Positions 21,036 through 34,400 of a stretch of DNA of 54,667 bases are shown here, in pieces. The position numbers and the translations under genes were made by a program. Every line of letters begins with the position of its first letter. The first letter of the stretch is position 1. The notes under the pieces were generated by a model. The model was not told the DNA's origin. It searched no databases and saw only the letters and a program-made list of their open reading frames with translations. Source of the DNA: Domibacillus antri (lineage in GTDB: Bacteria; Bacillota; Bacilli; Bacillales; Domibacillaceae); the NCBI RefSeq assembly GCF_001936625.1, contig NZ_MSDU01000009.1, positions 1-54,667 of the forward strand, written 5' to 3'.

Positions 21036-21320
21036 TTAAGCTTCGAAAAGTTCGATTTCTTTGCTGTCTTGCGTTAATGTTACGATTGCTTTGCGGCGTT
21101 TGTTTGTATAGCCGACATGGCGTCCCATACGCTTGAATTTACCTTTGTAGTTCATGACGTTTACGTTTTTTACTTTAACGCCGAAGATCTCTTCAACAGC
21201 CGTCTTCACTTGCGTTTTGTTTGCGCGTACGTCCACTTCAAAAGTGTATTTTTTCTCAGCCATTACAGCCATGGATTGTTCAGTAATAACGGGGCGCTTA
21301 ATCACATCGCGTGCATCCAT
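21036..21320 (-). CDS. rplW: 50S ribosomal protein L23
   Basis: 94 residues, with [13 protein letters not shown] near the start and [20 protein letters not shown]23 is the main docking point for trigger factor and SRP. Its ATG overlaps the rplD stop as TAATG. Confidence 0.96.
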   Translation of the reverse strand: MDARDVIKRPVITEQSMAVMAEKKYTFEVDVRANKTQVKTAVEEIFGVKVKNVNVMNYKGKFKRMGRHVGYTNKRRKAIVTLTQDSKEIELFEA

Positions 21321-21943
21321 TATGCAAGCACCTCCTCTACTTTTTCAACCGCTGCTTTTGTCATGATAAGCTTATCGTGTCCAAGCAGATCAAGGACGTT
21401 GATGCCTGCAGCTTCAACCACTGTTACTCCAGGGATGTTGCGAGCTGACAATGCAACGAATTCGTTTACTGTATCTGTTACGATCAATGCTTTTGAGTCA
21501 ACAGACAAGTTTTTCAAGACGTTTACAAATTCTTTTGTTTTTGGTGCATCAAACGATAAAGCTTCCAAAACAAGAATGTTTTGCTCTTTTACTTTTGATG
21601 ACAAAACAGATTTCAATGCAAGACGACGTACTTTCTTCGGCAGTTTGTAGCTATAGCTGCGTGGTGTTGGTCCGAATACAGTACCACCGCCGCGCCATTG
21701 TGGAGAGCGGATAGAACCTTGACGCGCGCGTCCAGTTCCTTTTTGACGCCATGGTTTACGGCCGCCGCCGCTCACTTCCGAACGGTTTTTTACTTTATGA
21801 TTACCTTGGCGCAAAGAAGCGCGCTGCATAACCACTGCTTCAAATACTACATGTTCGTTTGGTTCGATTCCGAATACCGCATCGTTTAGTTCGATATCGC
21901 CGACTTCAGAACCCGTTTGGTTTAATACTTTAACTTTAGCCAT
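21320..21943 (-). CDS. rplD: 50S ribosomal protein L4
   Basis: 207 residues. The tunnel-reaching loop [19 protein letters not shown] is near residues 60-80. In gamma-proteobacteria L4 also represses the S10 operon; whether it does so here is unknown. It overlaps rplW by one base. Confidence 0.97.
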   Translation of the reverse strand: MAKVKVLNQTGSEVGDIELNDAVFGIEPNEHVVFEAVVMQRASLRQGNHKVKNRSEVSGGGRKPWRQKGTGRARQGSIRSPQWRGGGTVFGPTPRSYSYKLPKKVRRLALKSVLSSKVKEQNILVLEALSFDAPKTKEFVNVLKNLSVDSKALIVTDTVNEFVALSARNIPGVTVVEAAGINVLDLLGHDKLIMTKAAVEKVEEVLA

Positions 21944-21973
21944 TTCTGTTTCCTCCTTTCCCAGAAAAGTTGA

Positions 21974-22606
21974 TTAGTTTGCTTTAACCGCAGATTTCAC
22001 CTGAATCAAGGCTTTTTTAGAACCTGGAACGTTTCCTTTGATAAGAAGAACGTTGCGCTCAGCGTCTACTTTCACCACTTGCAGGTTTTGTACTGTCACT
22101 TGCTCTCCGCCCATACGGCCAGGGAGAAGTTTGTTTTTAAATACACGGTTTGGCGCTACAGGACCCATTGAGCCCGGACGACGATGGTAGCGGGAACCAT
22201 GAGACATAGGGCCGCGGCTTTGTCCGTGACGCTTAATAGCACCTTGGAAGCCTTTCCCTTTGGAAATTCCTGTTACGTCGACGATGTCGCCTTCTGCAAA
22301 AATATCAACTTTGACTTCTTGACCAATTTCAAGATCGCTGTCGATGTTACGGAACTCACGAATGAAGCGCTTAGGTGCGATGCCTTCGCCTGCTTTCTTT
22401 ATGTGTCCAAGTGATGGTTTGTTCGCAAGCTTTTCGCGCTTGTCTTCAAAACCTAGTTGAACCGCTGAGTAGCCGTCGCTTTCGACTGTTTTCTTTTGAA
22501 GTACAACGTTTGGTGCAGCTTCGATTACAGTTACCGGGATAAGGTCGCCGTTTTCAGCAAACACTTGCGTCATACCGATTTTTCTTCCTAAGATTCCTTT
22601 GGTCAT
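21974..22606 (-). CDS. rplC: 50S ribosomal protein L3
   Basis: 210 residues, [16 protein letters not shown] at the start and the extension [19 protein letters not shown] near residue 135 that approaches the peptidyl transferase centre. It follows rpsJ by 36 nt. Confidence 0.97.
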   Translation of the reverse strand: MTKGILGRKIGMTQVFAENGDLIPVTVIEAAPNVVLQKKTVESDGYSAVQLGFEDKREKLANKPSLGHIKKAGEGIAPKRFIREFRNIDSDLEIGQEVKVDIFAEGDIVDVTGISKGKGFQGAIKRHGQSRGPMSHGSRYHRRPGSMGPVAPNRVFKNKLLPGRMGGEQVTVQNLQVVKVDAERNVLLIKGNVPGSKKALIQVKSAVKAN

Positions 22607-22642
22607 GAGTCACACCTCCTGATTAATTGTTAGTTTTATTTA

Positions 22643-23082
<440 letters not shown>

Positions 23083-23087
23083 TGTTT

Positions 23088-23116
23088 ATTATACATGGTT
23101 TGTGTCTTGTTTGCAA
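23088..23116 (-). promoter_or_regulatory. promoter of the S10-spc-alpha cluster
   Basis: TTGCAA (23111-23116) and TATAAT (23088-23093) on the minus strand, 17 bp apart. It lies between the tufA terminator and the rpsJ leader. Confidence 0.8.
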
Positions 23117-23139
23117 CACATGAATCAATTTTTTTCACA

Positions 23140-23170
23140 TATAAAAACAGTCCGGTTAAAACCGGACTGT
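23140..23170 (-). terminator. terminator after tufA
   Basis: Minus strand: ACAGTCCGGT pairs perfectly with ACCGGACTGT around a TTTA loop and is followed by a U-rich tail. It ends the str operon 14 nt past the tufA stop. Confidence 0.9.
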
Positions 23171-23183
23171 CAAAGGTTAAACC

Positions 23184-24371
23184 TTATTTTTGGATTGTTG
23201 CTACAACGCCAGCGCCTACAGTACGGCCGCCTTCACGGATTGAGAATTTTGTACCTTCTTCAATCGCGATTGGAGCGATCAATTCTACAGACATTTCAAC
23301 GTTATCGCCAGGCATAACCATTTCTACGCCCTCAGGAAGGTTGCAGATACCAGTTACGTCAGTTGTACGGAAGTAGAACTGCGGGCGGTAGTTAGAGAAG
23401 AATGGAGTGTGACGTCCACCTTCTTCTTTAGAAAGAACATAAACTTCCGCTTTGAAAGTAGTATGCGGTGTGATTGAACCTGGTTTCGCAAGTACTTGAC
23501 CACGTTGGATTTCTTCACGAGCTACACCGCGAAGAAGCGCGCCGATGTTGTCACCAGCTTCTGCATAGTCAAGAAGTTTACGGAACATTTCAACACCTGT
23601 TACAGTTGTTGATTTTGGCTCTTCAGTCAAACCGATGATTTCTACAACATCACCGACTTTGATTTGTCCACGCTCAACGCGGCCAGTTGCTACTGTACCA
23701 CGGCCTGTGATTGAGAAAACATCCTCAACAGGCATCATGAAATCTTTATCAGTGTCGCGTGTTGGAGTTGGGATGTACTCGTCAACAGCGTTCATTAGTT
23801 CATGGATTTTCTCTTCCCATGCTGCATCGCCTTCAAGAGCTTTAAGAGCAGAACCTTTGATAACAGGAATGTCATCGCCAGGGAAATCATATTCAGAAAG
23901 AAGGTCACGGACTTCCATTTCAACTAGTTCAAGAAGTTCTTCGTCATCTACCATGTCGCATTTGTTCATGAATACTACAAGGTAAGGAACACCTACTTGA
24001 CGTGAAAGAAGGATGTGCTCACGAGTTTGTGGCATCGGGCCGTCAGCAGCAGATACTACAAGAATACCGCCGTCCATTTGAGCAGCACCAGTGATCATGT
24101 TTTTAACATAGTCAGCATGTCCAGGGCAGTCTACGTGTGCATAGTGACGGTTTTCAGTTTCGTACTCAACGTGTGCAGTTGAGATTGTGATACCGCGCTC
24201 GCGCTCTTCAGGAGCACCATCGATTTGATCGTATGCACGTGCTTCTGCACCACCTGTTTTTGCAAGAACAGTTGTGATTGCAGCTGTTAAAGTTGTTTTA
24301 CCATGGTCAACGTGGCCGATTGTGCCGATGTTAACGTGTGGTTTTGAACGGTCGAATTTTGCTTTTGCCAT
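23184..24371 (-). CDS. tufA: translation elongation factor Tu
   Basis: 395 residues. G1 GHVDHGKT lies near residues 19-26, then DCPGHADY (G3) and NKCDMVDD (G4), and the protein ends in [10 protein letters not shown]. It delivers aminoacyl-tRNA to the ribosome as the GTP form. It is last in the str operon, after a 131-nt gap from fusA that carries a 34-bp palindrome. Confidence 0.98.
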   Translation of the reverse strand: MAKAKFDRSKPHVNIGTIGHVDHGKTTLTAAITTVLAKTGGAEARAYDQIDGAPEERERGITISTAHVEYETENRHYAHVDCPGHADYVKNMITGAAQMDGGILVVSAADGPMPQTREHILLSRQVGVPYLVVFMNKCDMVDDEELLELVEMEVRDLLSEYDFPGDDIPVIKGSALKALEGDAAWEEKIHELMNAVDEYIPTPTRDTDKDFMMPVEDVFSITGRGTVATGRVERGQIKVGDVVEIIGLTEEPKSTTVTGVEMFRKLLDYAEAGDNIGALLRGVAREEIQRGQVLAKPGSITPHTTFKAEVYVLSKEEGGRHTPFFSNYRPQFYFRTTDVTGICNLPEGVEMVMPGDNVEMSVELIAPIAIEEGTKFSIREGGRTVGAGVVATIQK

Positions 24372-24421
24372 TAGGAAGTTCCTCCTTCAAAATATAGAAA
24401 TTAGTTGTTGTTTATATAGTT

Positions 24422-24455
24422 CTCCTTTCAGAAAAGACGTCTTTTCTGAAAGGAG
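24422..24455. repeat. perfect 34-bp palindrome between fusA and tufA
   Basis: The 17-bp arm CTCCTTTCAGAAAAGAC is followed with no spacer by its exact reverse complement. There is no U tract on either side, so it does not look like an ordinary terminator. In RNA one arm would hide an AAAGGAG sequence. It lies about 50 nt upstream of the tufA ribosome site. A second short inverted repeat (ATTTATAC/GTATAAAT, 24473-24499) sits just after the fusA stop. Confidence 0.9.
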
Positions 24456-24502
24456 GGAAAGCTTACAATAGTATTTATACTTGATTAGCGGGTATAAATC
24501 AA

Positions 24503-26581
24503 TTATTCGCCTTTATTTTTTTTGATGATGCCTTCTGCTACACTCTTCGGCACTTCTTCGTAGTGGTCGAAGTGCATAGAGTAGTTACCGCGTCCTTGCG
24601 TGTTGGAACGAAGTGACGTTGCGTAGCCGAACATTTCAGAAAGTGGAACGAACGCTTTAACTACTTGTGCGTTACCGCGTGCTTCCATACCTTCTACGCG
24701 TCCACGGCGTGATGTAATATCACCCATGATATCGCCAAGATATTCGTCTGGAATAACAACTTCTACTTTCATAAGCGGCTCAAGAAGTACCGGGTTACAT
24801 TTAGAAATTGCATTTTTAAGCGCCATTGATGCAGCGATTTTAAATGCCATCTCAGATGAATCGACATCATGGTAAGAACCATCGAAAAGACGTGCTTTCA
24901 CGTCGATCAAAGGATAACCGGCAAGAACACCGTTTTTCATAGCGTCTTCAAGGCCTGCTTGAACTGCTGGGATGTATTCGCGTGGTACAGATCCACCGAC
25001 GATGCCATTTTCAAATTCGAAGCCTGCTCCTTCTTCGTTAGGAGAGAACTCGATCCAAACATGACCAAACTGTCCGCGTCCACCTGACTGACGGGCAAAT
25101 TTACCCTCAACCTGTGCACTTGAACGGAATGTTTCACGGTAAGATACTTGTGGTGCACCAACGTTAGCTTCTACTTTGAACTCGCGGCGCATACGGTCAA
25201 CGATGATATCAAGGTGAAGCTCACCCATACCTGCGATAATAACTTCTCCAGTTTCCTGGTCAGTATGCGCATGGAATGTCGGATCTTCTTCTTGAAGTTT
25301 TTGAAGTGCTGTTGTCATCTTATCTTGGTCAGCCTTTGTTTTCGGCTCAACAGAGAGAGAGATAACCGGCTCAGGGAACTCCATAGACTCAAGAATAACA
25401 AGGTTTTTCTCATCGCACAGTGTATCGCCTGTTGTTGTATCTTTAAGACCAACCGCAGCAGCGATGTCCCCTGCGTATACTTCCGAAATCTCTTCACGGG
25501 AGTTTGCGTGCATTTGCAGGATACGTCCTACGCGCTCACGCTTCCCTTTTGTAGAGTTTTGTACGTATGAACCAGACTGAAGAACACCTGAATATACGCG
25601 GAAGAATGTTAATTTACCGACATATGGATCTGTCATAACTTTAAACGCAAGTGCCGAGAATGGCGCTTCGTCGCTTGATTCACGTTCCACTTCTTCATCA
25701 CTGTCCGGAAGTGTACCTTTAATTGCCGGTACATCAACAGGTGATGGAAGGTAATCGATAACAGCATCCAGCATAAGCTGAACACCTTTGTTTTTAAACG
25801 CTGAACCAACCATCACAGGGAAGAATTCTACGTTGATAACACCTTTGCGGATCGCAGCTTTGATTTCGTCATTCGTCAACTCTTCGCCACCGAGGTATTT
25901 CTCCATTAGTTCTTCGTCAAGTTCCGCTACAGCTTCAATTAGCTTTTCACGGTACTCTTCTGCCTGGTCTTGATAATCAGCAGGAATGTCAACAACTTCG
26001 ATTTCAGTTCCGAGGTCATTGCCATACATTGTTGCTTTCATTTCAATTAAGTCAATGATTCCTGAGAACTCGTCTTCAGCACCGATTGGCAATTGAATTG
26101 GGTGTGCGTTCGCCATTAGACGGTCATGGATTGTGCGGACGGAGTAAAGGAAGTCTGCACCCAATTTGTCCATTTTGTTGACGAATACGACACGTGGAAC
26201 ACCGTAAGTTGTCGCCTGACGCCATACTGTTTCCGTTTGCGGCTCTACACCTGATTGAGCGTCAAGAACCGTTACAGCACCATCAAGTACGCGCAAAGAA
26301 CGTTCAACTTCAACCGTGAAGTCTACGTGTCCCGGTGTATCAATGATGTTAACACGGTGGCCTTTCCATTGAGCAGTTGTCGCAGCAGACGTGATTGTGA
26401 TCCCGCGCTCCTGCTCTTGCTCCATCCAGTCCATTTGTGATGCACCTTCGTGCGTTTCACCAATTTTATGGATACGGCCAGTGTAATAAAGGATACGCTC
26501 AGTCGTTGTTGTTTTACCAGCATCGATGTGAGCCATGATTCCGATGTTACGAGTGTTTTTCAAGGAGAACTCTCTTGCCAT
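24503..26581 (-). CDS. fusA: translation elongation factor G
   Basis: 692 residues. The GTPase domain has AHIDAGKTT (17-25), DTPGHVDF and NKMDKLGAD, followed by domains II-V. It drives translocation and, with RRF, ribosome recycling. It lies between rpsG and tufA as in other str operons. Confidence 0.98.
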   Translation of the reverse strand: MAREFSLKNTRNIGIMAHIDAGKTTTTERILYYTGRIHKIGETHEGASQMDWMEQEQERGITITSAATTAQWKGHRVNIIDTPGHVDFTVEVERSLRVLDGAVTVLDAQSGVEPQTETVWRQATTYGVPRVVFVNKMDKLGADFLYSVRTIHDRLMANAHPIQLPIGAEDEFSGIIDLIEMKATMYGNDLGTEIEVVDIPADYQDQAEEYREKLIEAVAELDEELMEKYLGGEELTNDEIKAAIRKGVINVEFFPVMVGSAFKNKGVQLMLDAVIDYLPSPVDVPAIKGTLPDSDEEVERESSDEAPFSALAFKVMTDPYVGKLTFFRVYSGVLQSGSYVQNSTKGKRERVGRILQMHANSREEISEVYAGDIAAAVGLKDTTTGDTLCDEKNLVILESMEFPEPVISLSVEPKTKADQDKMTTALQKLQEEDPTFHAHTDQETGEVIIAGMGELHLDIIVDRMRREFKVEANVGAPQVSYRETFRSSAQVEGKFARQSGGRGQFGHVWIEFSPNEEGAGFEFENGIVGGSVPREYIPAVQAGLEDAMKNGVLAGYPLIDVKARLFDGSYHDVDSSEMAFKIAASMALKNAISKCNPVLLEPLMKVEVVIPDEYLGDIMGDITSRRGRVEGMEARGNAQVVKAFVPLSEMFGYATSLRSNTQGRGNYSMHFDHYEEVPKSVAEGIIKKNKGE

Positions 26582-26626
26582 CTATGTCTTTCTCCTTCCT
26601 GGATTAGGGTAGGTTTATTTTAAAAA

Positions 26627-27097
26627 TCACCAGCGGTAGTGAGCGAATGCTTTGTTCGCTTCCGCCATTTTGTGTGTATCTTCGCGTTTTTTAACAGAAG
26701 CACCGCTGTTGTTTGCTGCATCAAGGATTTCCGCTGCAAGGCGTTCTTCCATTGTTTTTTCACCGCGAAGACGTGCGTAGTTTACCAACCAGCGGAGGCC
26801 GAGTGTTGTACGGCGTTCCGGACGAACTTCAACTGGTACCTGATAGTTTGCACCACCGACGCGGCGAGCGCGTACCTCTAGTACCGGCATGATGTTTTTC
26901 ATCGCCTGGTCGAATACTTCCATTGGATCATTACCCGTGCGTTCACGGATTGTGTCAAAAGCTGCGTAAAGGATGGCTTGGGATTTTCCACGCTTCCCGT
27001 CAACCATCATTTTGTTAATAAGACGTGTAACAAGTTTCGAGTTGTAAAGCGGATCAGGCAATACGTCTCTTTTTGATACAGGACCTTTACGTGGCAT
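26627..27097 (-). CDS. rpsG: 30S ribosomal protein S7
   Basis: 156 residues, [16 protein letters not shown] at the start and [16 protein letters not shown] near residue 80. S7 nucleates assembly of the 30S head. Confidence 0.98.
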   Translation of the reverse strand: MPRKGPVSKRDVLPDPLYNSKLVTRLINKMMVDGKRGKSQAILYAAFDTIRERTGNDPMEVFDQAMKNIMPVLEVRARRVGGANYQVPVEVRPERRTTLGLRWLVNYARLRGEKTMEERLAAEILDAANNSGASVKKREDTHKMAEANKAFAHYRW

Positions 27098-27138
27098 GTG
27101 TTTTCCTCCTTTCGGAAATTAAGTGTCTAAGATTTTTA

Positions 27139-27561
27139 TTATGCTTTAGGAGCTTTAGGACGTTTTGTACCGTATTTAGAACGGCCTTGGCGACGAGTTT
27201 CAACGCCGGCAGTATCAAGCGCACCACGAACGATGTGGTAACGTACCCCCGGTAAGTCTTTTACGCGTCCGCCGCGGATCAAAACAACACTATGCTCTTG
27301 AAGGTTATGGCCGATACCAGGGATATAAGCTGTTACCTCAATACCGTTGCTCAAACGCACACGCGCATATTTACGAAGCGCTGAGTTCGGTTTCTTCGGC
27401 GTCATTGTACCAACACGTGTGCAAACACCGCGCTTTTGCGGAGAAAGTACATCTGTTTGGGATTTCTTAAAGCTGTTGAATCCTTTATTAAGCGCCGGAG
27501 ACTTCGATTTAGTGATCTTTGATTTACGAGGCTTACGTACTAACTGATTAATAGTAGGCAT
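27139..27561 (-). CDS. rpsL: 30S ribosomal protein S12
   Basis: 140 residues beginning [14 protein letters not shown]. The decoding loop [11 protein letters not shown] (about 54-64) has the wild-type lysines, so streptomycin-resistance changes are not seen there. ATG 27561 is used; a longer frame runs into the leader. It is first in the str operon. Confidence 0.97.
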   Translation of the reverse strand: MPTINQLVRKPRKSKITKSKSPALNKGFNSFKKSQTDVLSPQKRGVCTRVGTMTPKKPNSALRKYARVRLSNGIEVTAYIPGIGHNLQEHSVVLIRGGRVKDLPGVRYHIVRGALDTAGVETRRQGRSKYGTKRPKAPKA

Positions 27562-27732
27562 GTAAAGATCCTCCCTTCCTTTTTCTAAGCCCACACTTCC
27601 AGGTGGCTCATTTTTGGGCAAAAACAAAGTTCTTGCAGCAAACTGCAAAAACATCATTTGCATATAGTAGCAACAATTGTTTTGTTCCTATATCTGAACA
27701 TCTAATAAGGGTCGTATAGGAGCACCTTGATC
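27562..27732 (-). promoter_or_regulatory. str operon 5' leader
   Basis: About 165 nt lie between the promoter and rpsL. Small hairpins are possible, for example TTGCAG/CTGCAA near 27629-27650 and AGCC/GGCT near 27588. No terminator is seen. The L7Ae-like gene rplGB, which lies between rpoC and rpsL in B. subtilis, is missing here. Confidence 0.5.
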
Positions 27733-27761
27733 ATAGTATCATTTTCGTTTTTTAGTGTCAA
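27733..27761 (-). promoter_or_regulatory. promoter of the str operon
   Basis: TTGACA (27756-27761) and TACTAT (27733-27738), 17 bp apart on the minus strand, just after the rpoC terminator. Confidence 0.85.
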
Positions 27762-27769
27762 CTATCTTT

Positions 27770-27808
27770 CTGAAAAATTTATCGGTGTCTGTGTGTACAG
27801 ACACCGAT
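27770..27808 (-). terminator. terminator after rpoC
   Basis: ATCGGTGTCTGT and ACAGACACCGAT form a perfect 12-bp stem (27781-27808) with a 4-nt loop, and TAAATTTTTC follows on the minus strand. It begins 7 nt past the rpoC stop. Confidence 0.9.
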
Positions 27809-27815
27809 AACGTAT

Positions 27816-30800
27816 TTATTCAACCGGAACGGATTTTTCCTGTTTCAGGTTCGCTTCGGATCGTCTGTAACGCTGCATACCGGTACCCGCCGGAACGAGT
27901 TTTCCGATAATGACGTTTTCTTTCAAACCGAGCAATTCGTCGCGTTTTCCTTTGATCGCTGCGTCCGTCAAGACACGCGTTGTTTCCTGGAAGGACGCCG
28001 CAGACAAGAAGGAATCTGTTTCCAGCGACGCTTTCGTAATACCAAGCAGGATTGGACGCCCTGTCGCCGGTGTGCCGCCTTCGAGCAGAACTTTTTCATT
28101 CGCGTCACGGAACTGATGAATTTCAAGCAAACTGCCCGGAAGAACATCGGTATCTCCCGCTTCAAGAACACGCACTTTACGAAGCATTTGACGTACCATC
28201 ACTTCCACGTGCTTATCGCCGATTTCTACACCTTGCATACGGTATACTTTTTGCACTTCGCGAAGCAAGTATTCCTGAACAGATGTAACATCTTTGATTT
28301 TCAAGTATTCTTTCGGATCAATTGAACCTTCAGTCAAGACTTGACCGCGTTCGATTTGATCGTTGACCGCTACTTTTAAGCGCGCTGTGTAAGGAGCGGA
28401 ATACGTACGGGTTTCCACATCCCCTTGAATAGTGATTTCCTGCTGGCGGTCGCGTCCTTCTGTAATGGATGTAACTGTACCATTAATTTCAGAGATAAGC
28501 GCCTGACCTTTCGGATTACGCGCCTCGAAAATCTCCTGGATACGCGGAAGACCCTGCGTGATATCGTCTCCTGCTACACCGCCTGTATGGAACGTACGCA
28601 TTGTAAGCTGTGTACCCGGCTCACCAATGGATTGGGCAGCGATAATACCGACCGCTTCACCAACTTCCACTTCTTGGCCTGTTGCCAAGTTGCGGCCATA
28701 GCATTTTTTACATACACCGTGGCGTGTGTTACATGTGAATGCGGAGCGAATCCATACTTTTTCAACGCCAGCTTCCACAACCACTTTTGCTAAATCTTCG
28801 TCAATTTGTTCGTTTTCACGCACGAGTACCTCGCCCGTTTCCGGATGTTTAATCGCTTTGCGTGAATAACGGCCGACAAGACGTTCTTCCAGCGCTTCAA
28901 TGATTTCCGTTCCGTCTTTAATCGAGCTGATTTCTAAGCCGCGGTCTGTGCCACAATCATCTTCACGGACAATTACATCCTGTGCTACGTCCACAAGACG
29001 GCGTGTTAAGTAACCTGAATCGGCTGTTTTCAGTGCGGTATCTGCCAGACCTTTACGCGCACCATGCGTCGAAATAAAGTACTCGAGTACCGTCAGACCT
29101 TCACGGAATGAAGACTTGATCGGAAGTTCGATAATACGGCCGGCCGGGTTGGCCATAAGTCCGCGCATACCGGCAAGCTGTGTAAAGTTTGATGCGTTAC
29201 CGCGCGCGCCCGAGTCACTCATCATGAAGATCGGGTTGCGTTTATCAAGTGATTCCATCAATTTGCCCTGAATGACATCTTTCGCTGCGCTCCAGACAGA
29301 AATAACGCGATCGTATCGTTCTTCTTCAGTAATTAAACCGCGGCGGAACTGTTTCATAACGTTATCCACTTTTGCCTGAGCTTCTTTCAGGATTTCTTCT
29401 TTTTCACCTAAGACGACGATGTCCGCTACCCCTACTGTAATACCCGCTTTTGTCGAGTGTCTAAAGCCAAGGTCTTTCATGCGGTCAAGCATTTTCGATG
29501 TTTCTGTAATTTTGAAGCGTTTAAACACTTCGGCAATGATGTTACCGAGAATCTTCTTTTTAAACGGCGGTACAATTTCTTGTTTTGCGATGTGTTCGCG
29601 TACATCCACACCTGCGTCCACAAAATATTTTTCCGGCGTCTTCACTTCAAGGTTGCTGCTTGTCGGTTCGTTAATATACGGGAATGTATCCGGTAAAATT
29701 TCGTTGAAAATCAATTTACCAACCGTCGTGACAAGAAGCTTTTTATTTTGCTCTTCTGTAAAAGTTTGATTTTCAAGCGACGATGCCGCTACCGCCACAC
29801 GTGTATGGAGGTGAACGTAGCCATTTTGGTATGCCAAAATCGCTTCATTCGTATCTTTGAAAATAGCCCCTTCACCCACTGCTCCTTCGCGTTCAAGCGT
29901 TAAGTAGTAGTTACCGAGTACCATATCCTGAGACGGCGTTACAACCGGTTTTCCGTCTTTCGGATTCAAGATGTTTTGCGCAGCAAGCATAAGCATGCGC
30001 GCTTCTGCCTGTGCTTCAGCGGAAAGCGGAACGTGAACGGCCATCTGGTCACCGTCAAAGTCAGCGTTATACGCTGTACAAACGAGCGGATGAAGACGGA
30101 TCGCACGTCCTTCTACAAGCGTCGGTTCAAATGCCTGAATACCGAGACGGTGAAGTGTCGGTGCGCGGTTCAGTAAAACCGGATGCTCCTTAATGACTTC
30201 TTCAAGTACGTCCCAAACGTCTGATTGGACGCGCTCGATTTTACGTTTTGCACTCTTAATGTTGTGTGCAAGACCTCTTTCAACGAGTTCTTTCATCACA
30301 AATGGTTTGAACAATTCAAGTGCCATTTCTTTCGGAAGACCACATTGATACATTTTCAAGTTCGGTCCAACAACAATGACGGAACGGCCTGAATAGTCAA
30401 CACGTTTTCCCAGCAGGTTTTGACGGAAACGGCCTTGCTTCCCTTTCAGCATGTGAGAAAGAGATTTCAACGGACGGTTACCAGGACCTGTTACCGGGCG
30501 TCCGCGGCGTCCATTATCGATCAGCGCATCAACTGCTTCCTGCAGCATACGCTTTTCATTTTGAACGATGATGCTCGGTGCACCAAGGTCAAGAAGACGC
30601 TTCAAACGGTTATTCCGGTTGATTACACGGCGGTACAAATCGTTCAAATCTGATGTCGCAAAACGGCCGCCGTCCAGTTGTACCATCGGGCGCAATTCCG
30701 GCGGGATAACTGGCAGAACGTCAAGAATCATCCAATCCGGTTTATTTCCGGAATGACGGAACGCTTCAATCACTTCAAGACGTTTGATCGCACGGGTGCG

Positions 30801-31406
30801 GCGCTGTCCTTGAGCAGATTTCAGCTCTTCTTTTAACTGTTCTGTTTCTTTCTCAAGATCAATATCTTGAAGAAGCTTTTTAATGGCTTCCGCTCCCATT
30901 GATGCCTGGAATTTATTACCGTATTTATCACGGTATGTGCGATATTCTTTTTCAGAAAGAAGCTGTTTCTTTTCAAGCGCGGTATCACCGGATTCAGTGA
31001 CTACGTATGAAGCAAAATAAATCACTTCTTCCAGCGCGCGCGGAGACATATCAAGCACAAGACCCATACGGCTTGGAATACCTTTGAAATACCAGATATG
31101 CGAAACAGGCGCAGCCAGTTCAATGTGACCCATGCGTTCACGGCGCACTTTTGCTTTTGTTACTTCAACGCCGCAGCGATCGCAGACAACGCCTTTGTAA
31201 CGAACACGCTTGTATTTGCCGCAATGACATTCCCAGTCTTTCGTAGGGCCGAAAATTCGTTCGCAAAACAAACCGTCTTTCTCCGGCTTCAGCGTACGGT
31301 AGTTGATTGTTTCAGGTTTCTTCACTTCTCCGTAAGACCACGAACGAATCTTATCCGGTGAAGCAAGACCAATTTTCATATACTCGAAATTATTAACATC
31401 GATCAA
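27816..31406 (-). CDS. rpoC: DNA-directed RNA polymerase beta' subunit
   Basis: 1196 residues with TTG start at 31406, giving [20 protein letters not shown] is well placed upstream and the start aligns with B. subtilis RpoC. The first zinc site is Cys60, Cys62, Cys75 and Cys78. The catalytic NADFDGDQM loop lies near residue 450, and the second zinc site CGTDRG...[11 protein letters not shown] lies near 800-880. The gene is co-transcribed with rpoB after a 93-nt gap containing an AAAAAGCGCT/AGCGCTTTTT hairpin. Confidence 0.97.
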   Translation of the reverse strand: MIDVNNFEYMKIGLASPDKIRSWSYGEVKKPETINYRTLKPEKDGLFCERIFGPTKDWECHCGKYKRVRYKGVVCDRCGVEVTKAKVRRERMGHIELAAPVSHIWYFKGIPSRMGLVLDMSPRALEEVIYFASYVVTESGDTALEKKQLLSEKEYRTYRDKYGNKFQASMGAEAIKKLLQDIDLEKETEQLKEELKSAQGQRRTRAIKRLEVIEAFRHSGNKPDWMILDVLPVIPPELRPMVQLDGGRFATSDLNDLYRRVINRNNRLKRLLDLGAPSIIVQNEKRMLQEAVDALIDNGRRGRPVTGPGNRPLKSLSHMLKGKQGRFRQNLLGKRVDYSGRSVIVVGPNLKMYQCGLPKEMALELFKPFVMKELVERGLAHNIKSAKRKIERVQSDVWDVLEEVIKEHPVLLNRAPTLHRLGIQAFEPTLVEGRAIRLHPLVCTAYNADFDGDQMAVHVPLSAEAQAEARMLMLAAQNILNPKDGKPVVTPSQDMVLGNYYLTLEREGAVGEGAIFKDTNEAILAYQNGYVHLHTRVAVAASSLENQTFTEEQNKKLLVTTVGKLIFNEILPDTFPYINEPTSSNLEVKTPEKYFVDAGVDVREHIAKQEIVPPFKKKILGNIIAEVFKRFKITETSKMLDRMKDLGFRHSTKAGITVGVADIVVLGEKEEILKEAQAKVDNVMKQFRRGLITEEERYDRVISVWSAAKDVIQGKLMESLDKRNPIFMMSDSGARGNASNFTQLAGMRGLMANPAGRIIELPIKSSFREGLTVLEYFISTHGARKGLADTALKTADSGYLTRRLVDVAQDVIVREDDCGTDRGLEISSIKDGTEIIEALEERLVGRYSRKAIKHPETGEVLVRENEQIDEDLAKVVVEAGVEKVWIRSAFTCNTRHGVCKKCYGRNLATGQEVEVGEAVGIIAAQSIGEPGTQLTMRTFHTGGVAGDDITQGLPRIQEIFEARNPKGQALISEINGTVTSITEGRDRQQEITIQGDVETRTYSAPYTARLKVAVNDQIERGQVLTEGSIDPKEYLKIKDVTSVQEYLLREVQKVYRMQGVEIGDKHVEVMVRQMLRKVRVLEAGDTDVLPGSLLEIHQFRDANEKVLLEGGTPATGRPILLGITKASLETDSFLSAASFQETTRVLTDAAIKGKRDELLGLKENVIIGKLVPAGTGMQRYRRSEANLKQEKSVPVE

Positions 31407-31499
31407 GGGGCCTACCTCCCTTTTCTTTTTACCGATTTCCTTGAAAGCGCCCAAAAAGCGCTGAAAACAAGCGCTTTTTGGACGAAACTATTTAATGGT

Positions 31500-34400
31500 T
31501 CAGTCTGTTGATCCGATCGGCTCAGTCCCGGCTGTTTCAGGAGCGATATTTAATGTATCAGCCGGCTGCACGTCATCTTCATCTTCAAGATCACGCATTT
31601 CAATTTCCTGATCATCGCCGGACATGATTTTCACGTCCATACCGAGACTTTGCAGTTCTTTAATCAATACTTTGAATGATTCCGGAACGCCTGGCTCTGG
31701 AACATTTTCACCTTTAACAATCGCTTCGTACGTTTTGACACGGCCGACGATGTCATCGGATTTAACCGTTAAAATTTCCTGCAATGTATAAGCAGCGCCG
31801 TATGCTTCAAGCGCCCATACTTCCATCTCACCGAAACGCTGACCGCCGAATTGGGCTTTACCGCCAAGAGGCTGCTGTGTAACGAGTGAGTATGGTCCCG
31901 TCGAACGGGCATGAAGCTTATCGTCAACCATATGGGCCAGTTTGATCATATACATGATTCCGACTGAAACGCGGTTATCGAACGGTTCACCGTTGCGTCC
32001 ATCGTACAAGACGGTTTTCGCATCCCGGCTCATACCCGCTTCTTCAATTGTTTCCCATACGTCATCCTCTGAGGCACCATCAAATACAGGAGATGCAACA
32101 TGAATGCCAAGGTAACGGGCAGCCATACCTAAGTGAAGCTCAAGCACCTGACCGATATTCATACGGGAAGGTACGCCGAGCGGGTTAAGCATGATATCAA
32201 CCGGTGTGCCATCCGGTAAGAAAGGCATATCTTCCTCCGGCAAAATGCGGGAAATAACCCCCTTGTTACCGTGACGTCCGGCCATTTTATCCCCTTCAGA
32301 AATCTTCCGCTTCTGAACGATGTATACGCGCACGAGCTGGTTAACACCAGGTGGCAGTTCATCTCCATCTTCACGGTTAAAGACTTTTACGTCAAGGACA
32401 ATACCGCCGCCGCCGTGAGGAACACGCAGCGATGTATCGCGGACTTCACGCGCTTTTTCACCGAAGATCGCATGAAGAAGACGCTCTTCAGCCGTCAGTT
32501 CTGTTACCCCTTTAGGCGTTACTTTCCCGACGAGCAAGTCACCGTCTTTTACTTCCGCACCGATCCGGATAATCCCGCGGTCATCGAGGTTGCGAAGTGC
32601 ATCTTCCCCAACGTTCGGAATGTCACGTGTAATTTCTTCCGGTCCGAGCTTCGTATCGCGTGACTCTGACTCATACTCTTCAATATGAATCGATGTATAC
32701 ACATCATCTTTTACAAGTCTTTCACTCATAATGATGGCATCTTCATAGTTGTATCCATCCCATGTCATGAAGGCAACAAGAACGTTGCGGCCAAGAGCAA
32801 GCTCACCTAGTTCCATTGAAGGACCATCAGCAAGGATTTCCCCTTTTGTGACACGGTCTCCGACTGCAACAATCGGACGCTGGTTATAACACGTTCCCTG
32901 GTTGGAACGGATAAATTTTTGAAGTTTATATTTGTCGAGATCACCTTTTACTTCCTGCCCGTCCACTTCTTGAATGCGGCGGACAAAAATTTGGCGTGCT
33001 TCTACGCGTTCGACAATCCCTTCATGCTTACAGATAACAGCTGCACCGGAGTCTTTACCCGATACATACTCCATACCTGTTCCAACAATCGGCGCTTCCG
33101 GCTGCATTAACGGAACAGCCTGACGCTGCATGTTCGCTCCCATGAGGGCACGGTTGGAGTCATCGTTCTCTAAGAATGGGATACATGCTGTCGCTGCCGA
33201 TACAACCTGCTTCGGCGATACATCCATGTAATCCGCACGCTCACGTTTGACAACGGTATTTTCGCCGCGGAAACGTGCGACAACTTCCTCTTCCGCAAAT
33301 GAGCCGTCTTCATTTAGCGGTACATTTGCCTGCGCGACAACATAGTTATCTTCTTCATCCGCTGTTAAGTAATCGATTCTTTCCGTCACGCAGCCCGTAT
33401 CCGGATCAACGCGGCGGTAAGGTGTTTCAATGAAGCCGAAGCGGTTTACTTTCGCAAAAGATGATAATGAGTTGATCAAGCCGATATTCGGGCCCTCAGG
33501 CGTTTCAATCGGACACATGCGGCCATAGTGGGAGTAATGAACGTCGCGCACTTCAAAGCCGGCGCGCTCACGCGTTAAACCACCAGGACCAAGGGCCGAA
33601 AGACGGCGTTTATGGGTCAATTCAGCCAGAGGATTCGTCTGATCCATGAACTGAGAAAGCTGCGAGCTTCCAAAGAACTCTTTAATCGACGCAATAACCG
33701 GGCGAATATTAATTAATTGCTGCGGTGTAATCGTTGCCGTATCTTGAATCGACATACGCTCCCGAACAACGCGCTCCATACGGGATAAGCCGATACGGAA
33801 TTGGTTTTGTAAAAGCTCACCGACAGAGCGGAGACGGCGGTTGCCCAGGTGATCGATATCATCTGTATCGCCTACGCCATAAAGAAGATTGAAGAAATAA
33901 CCGATTGACGCAATAATGTCAGCTGGCGTAATATTCTTCACGTTCATTTCTGGGAAGCCGTTTCCGATAATGTTGATAACCTGCTCTTCTTCACTGTTCG
34001 GTGCATACACTTTAATGGACTGAACCGTCATTTCATCTTCAATCACGCCGCCGGATTGACGGTACGATTTGAAAGATGCCCCATTTTCAAGATAAGGGAT
34101 GATTTTATCGAGAGTGCGGCGGTCAAGAACCGTTCCTGCTTCTGCAATAATTTCACCCGTTTCCGGATCAGCAAGCGTTTCAGCAAGACGCTGACCGAAC
34201 AGACGGTTTTTCGTGTGAAGCTTTTTATTCATTTTATAGCGTCCGACACTTGCAAGATCGTACCGTTTCGGGTCAAAGAAGCGGGAGACAAGAAGACTCT
34301 TCGCATTTTCAACTGTCGGCGGCTCGCCCGGACGAAGACGCTCATAAATTTCAATCAGCGCTTTTTCCGTTGTTTCCGTGTTATCTTTTTCAAGTGTATT

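Noticed and set aside
24372-24421. Separate tufA promoter downstream of the palindrome
   Set aside because: TATATA/TATAAA occurs but no recognisable -35 lies at the right distance.
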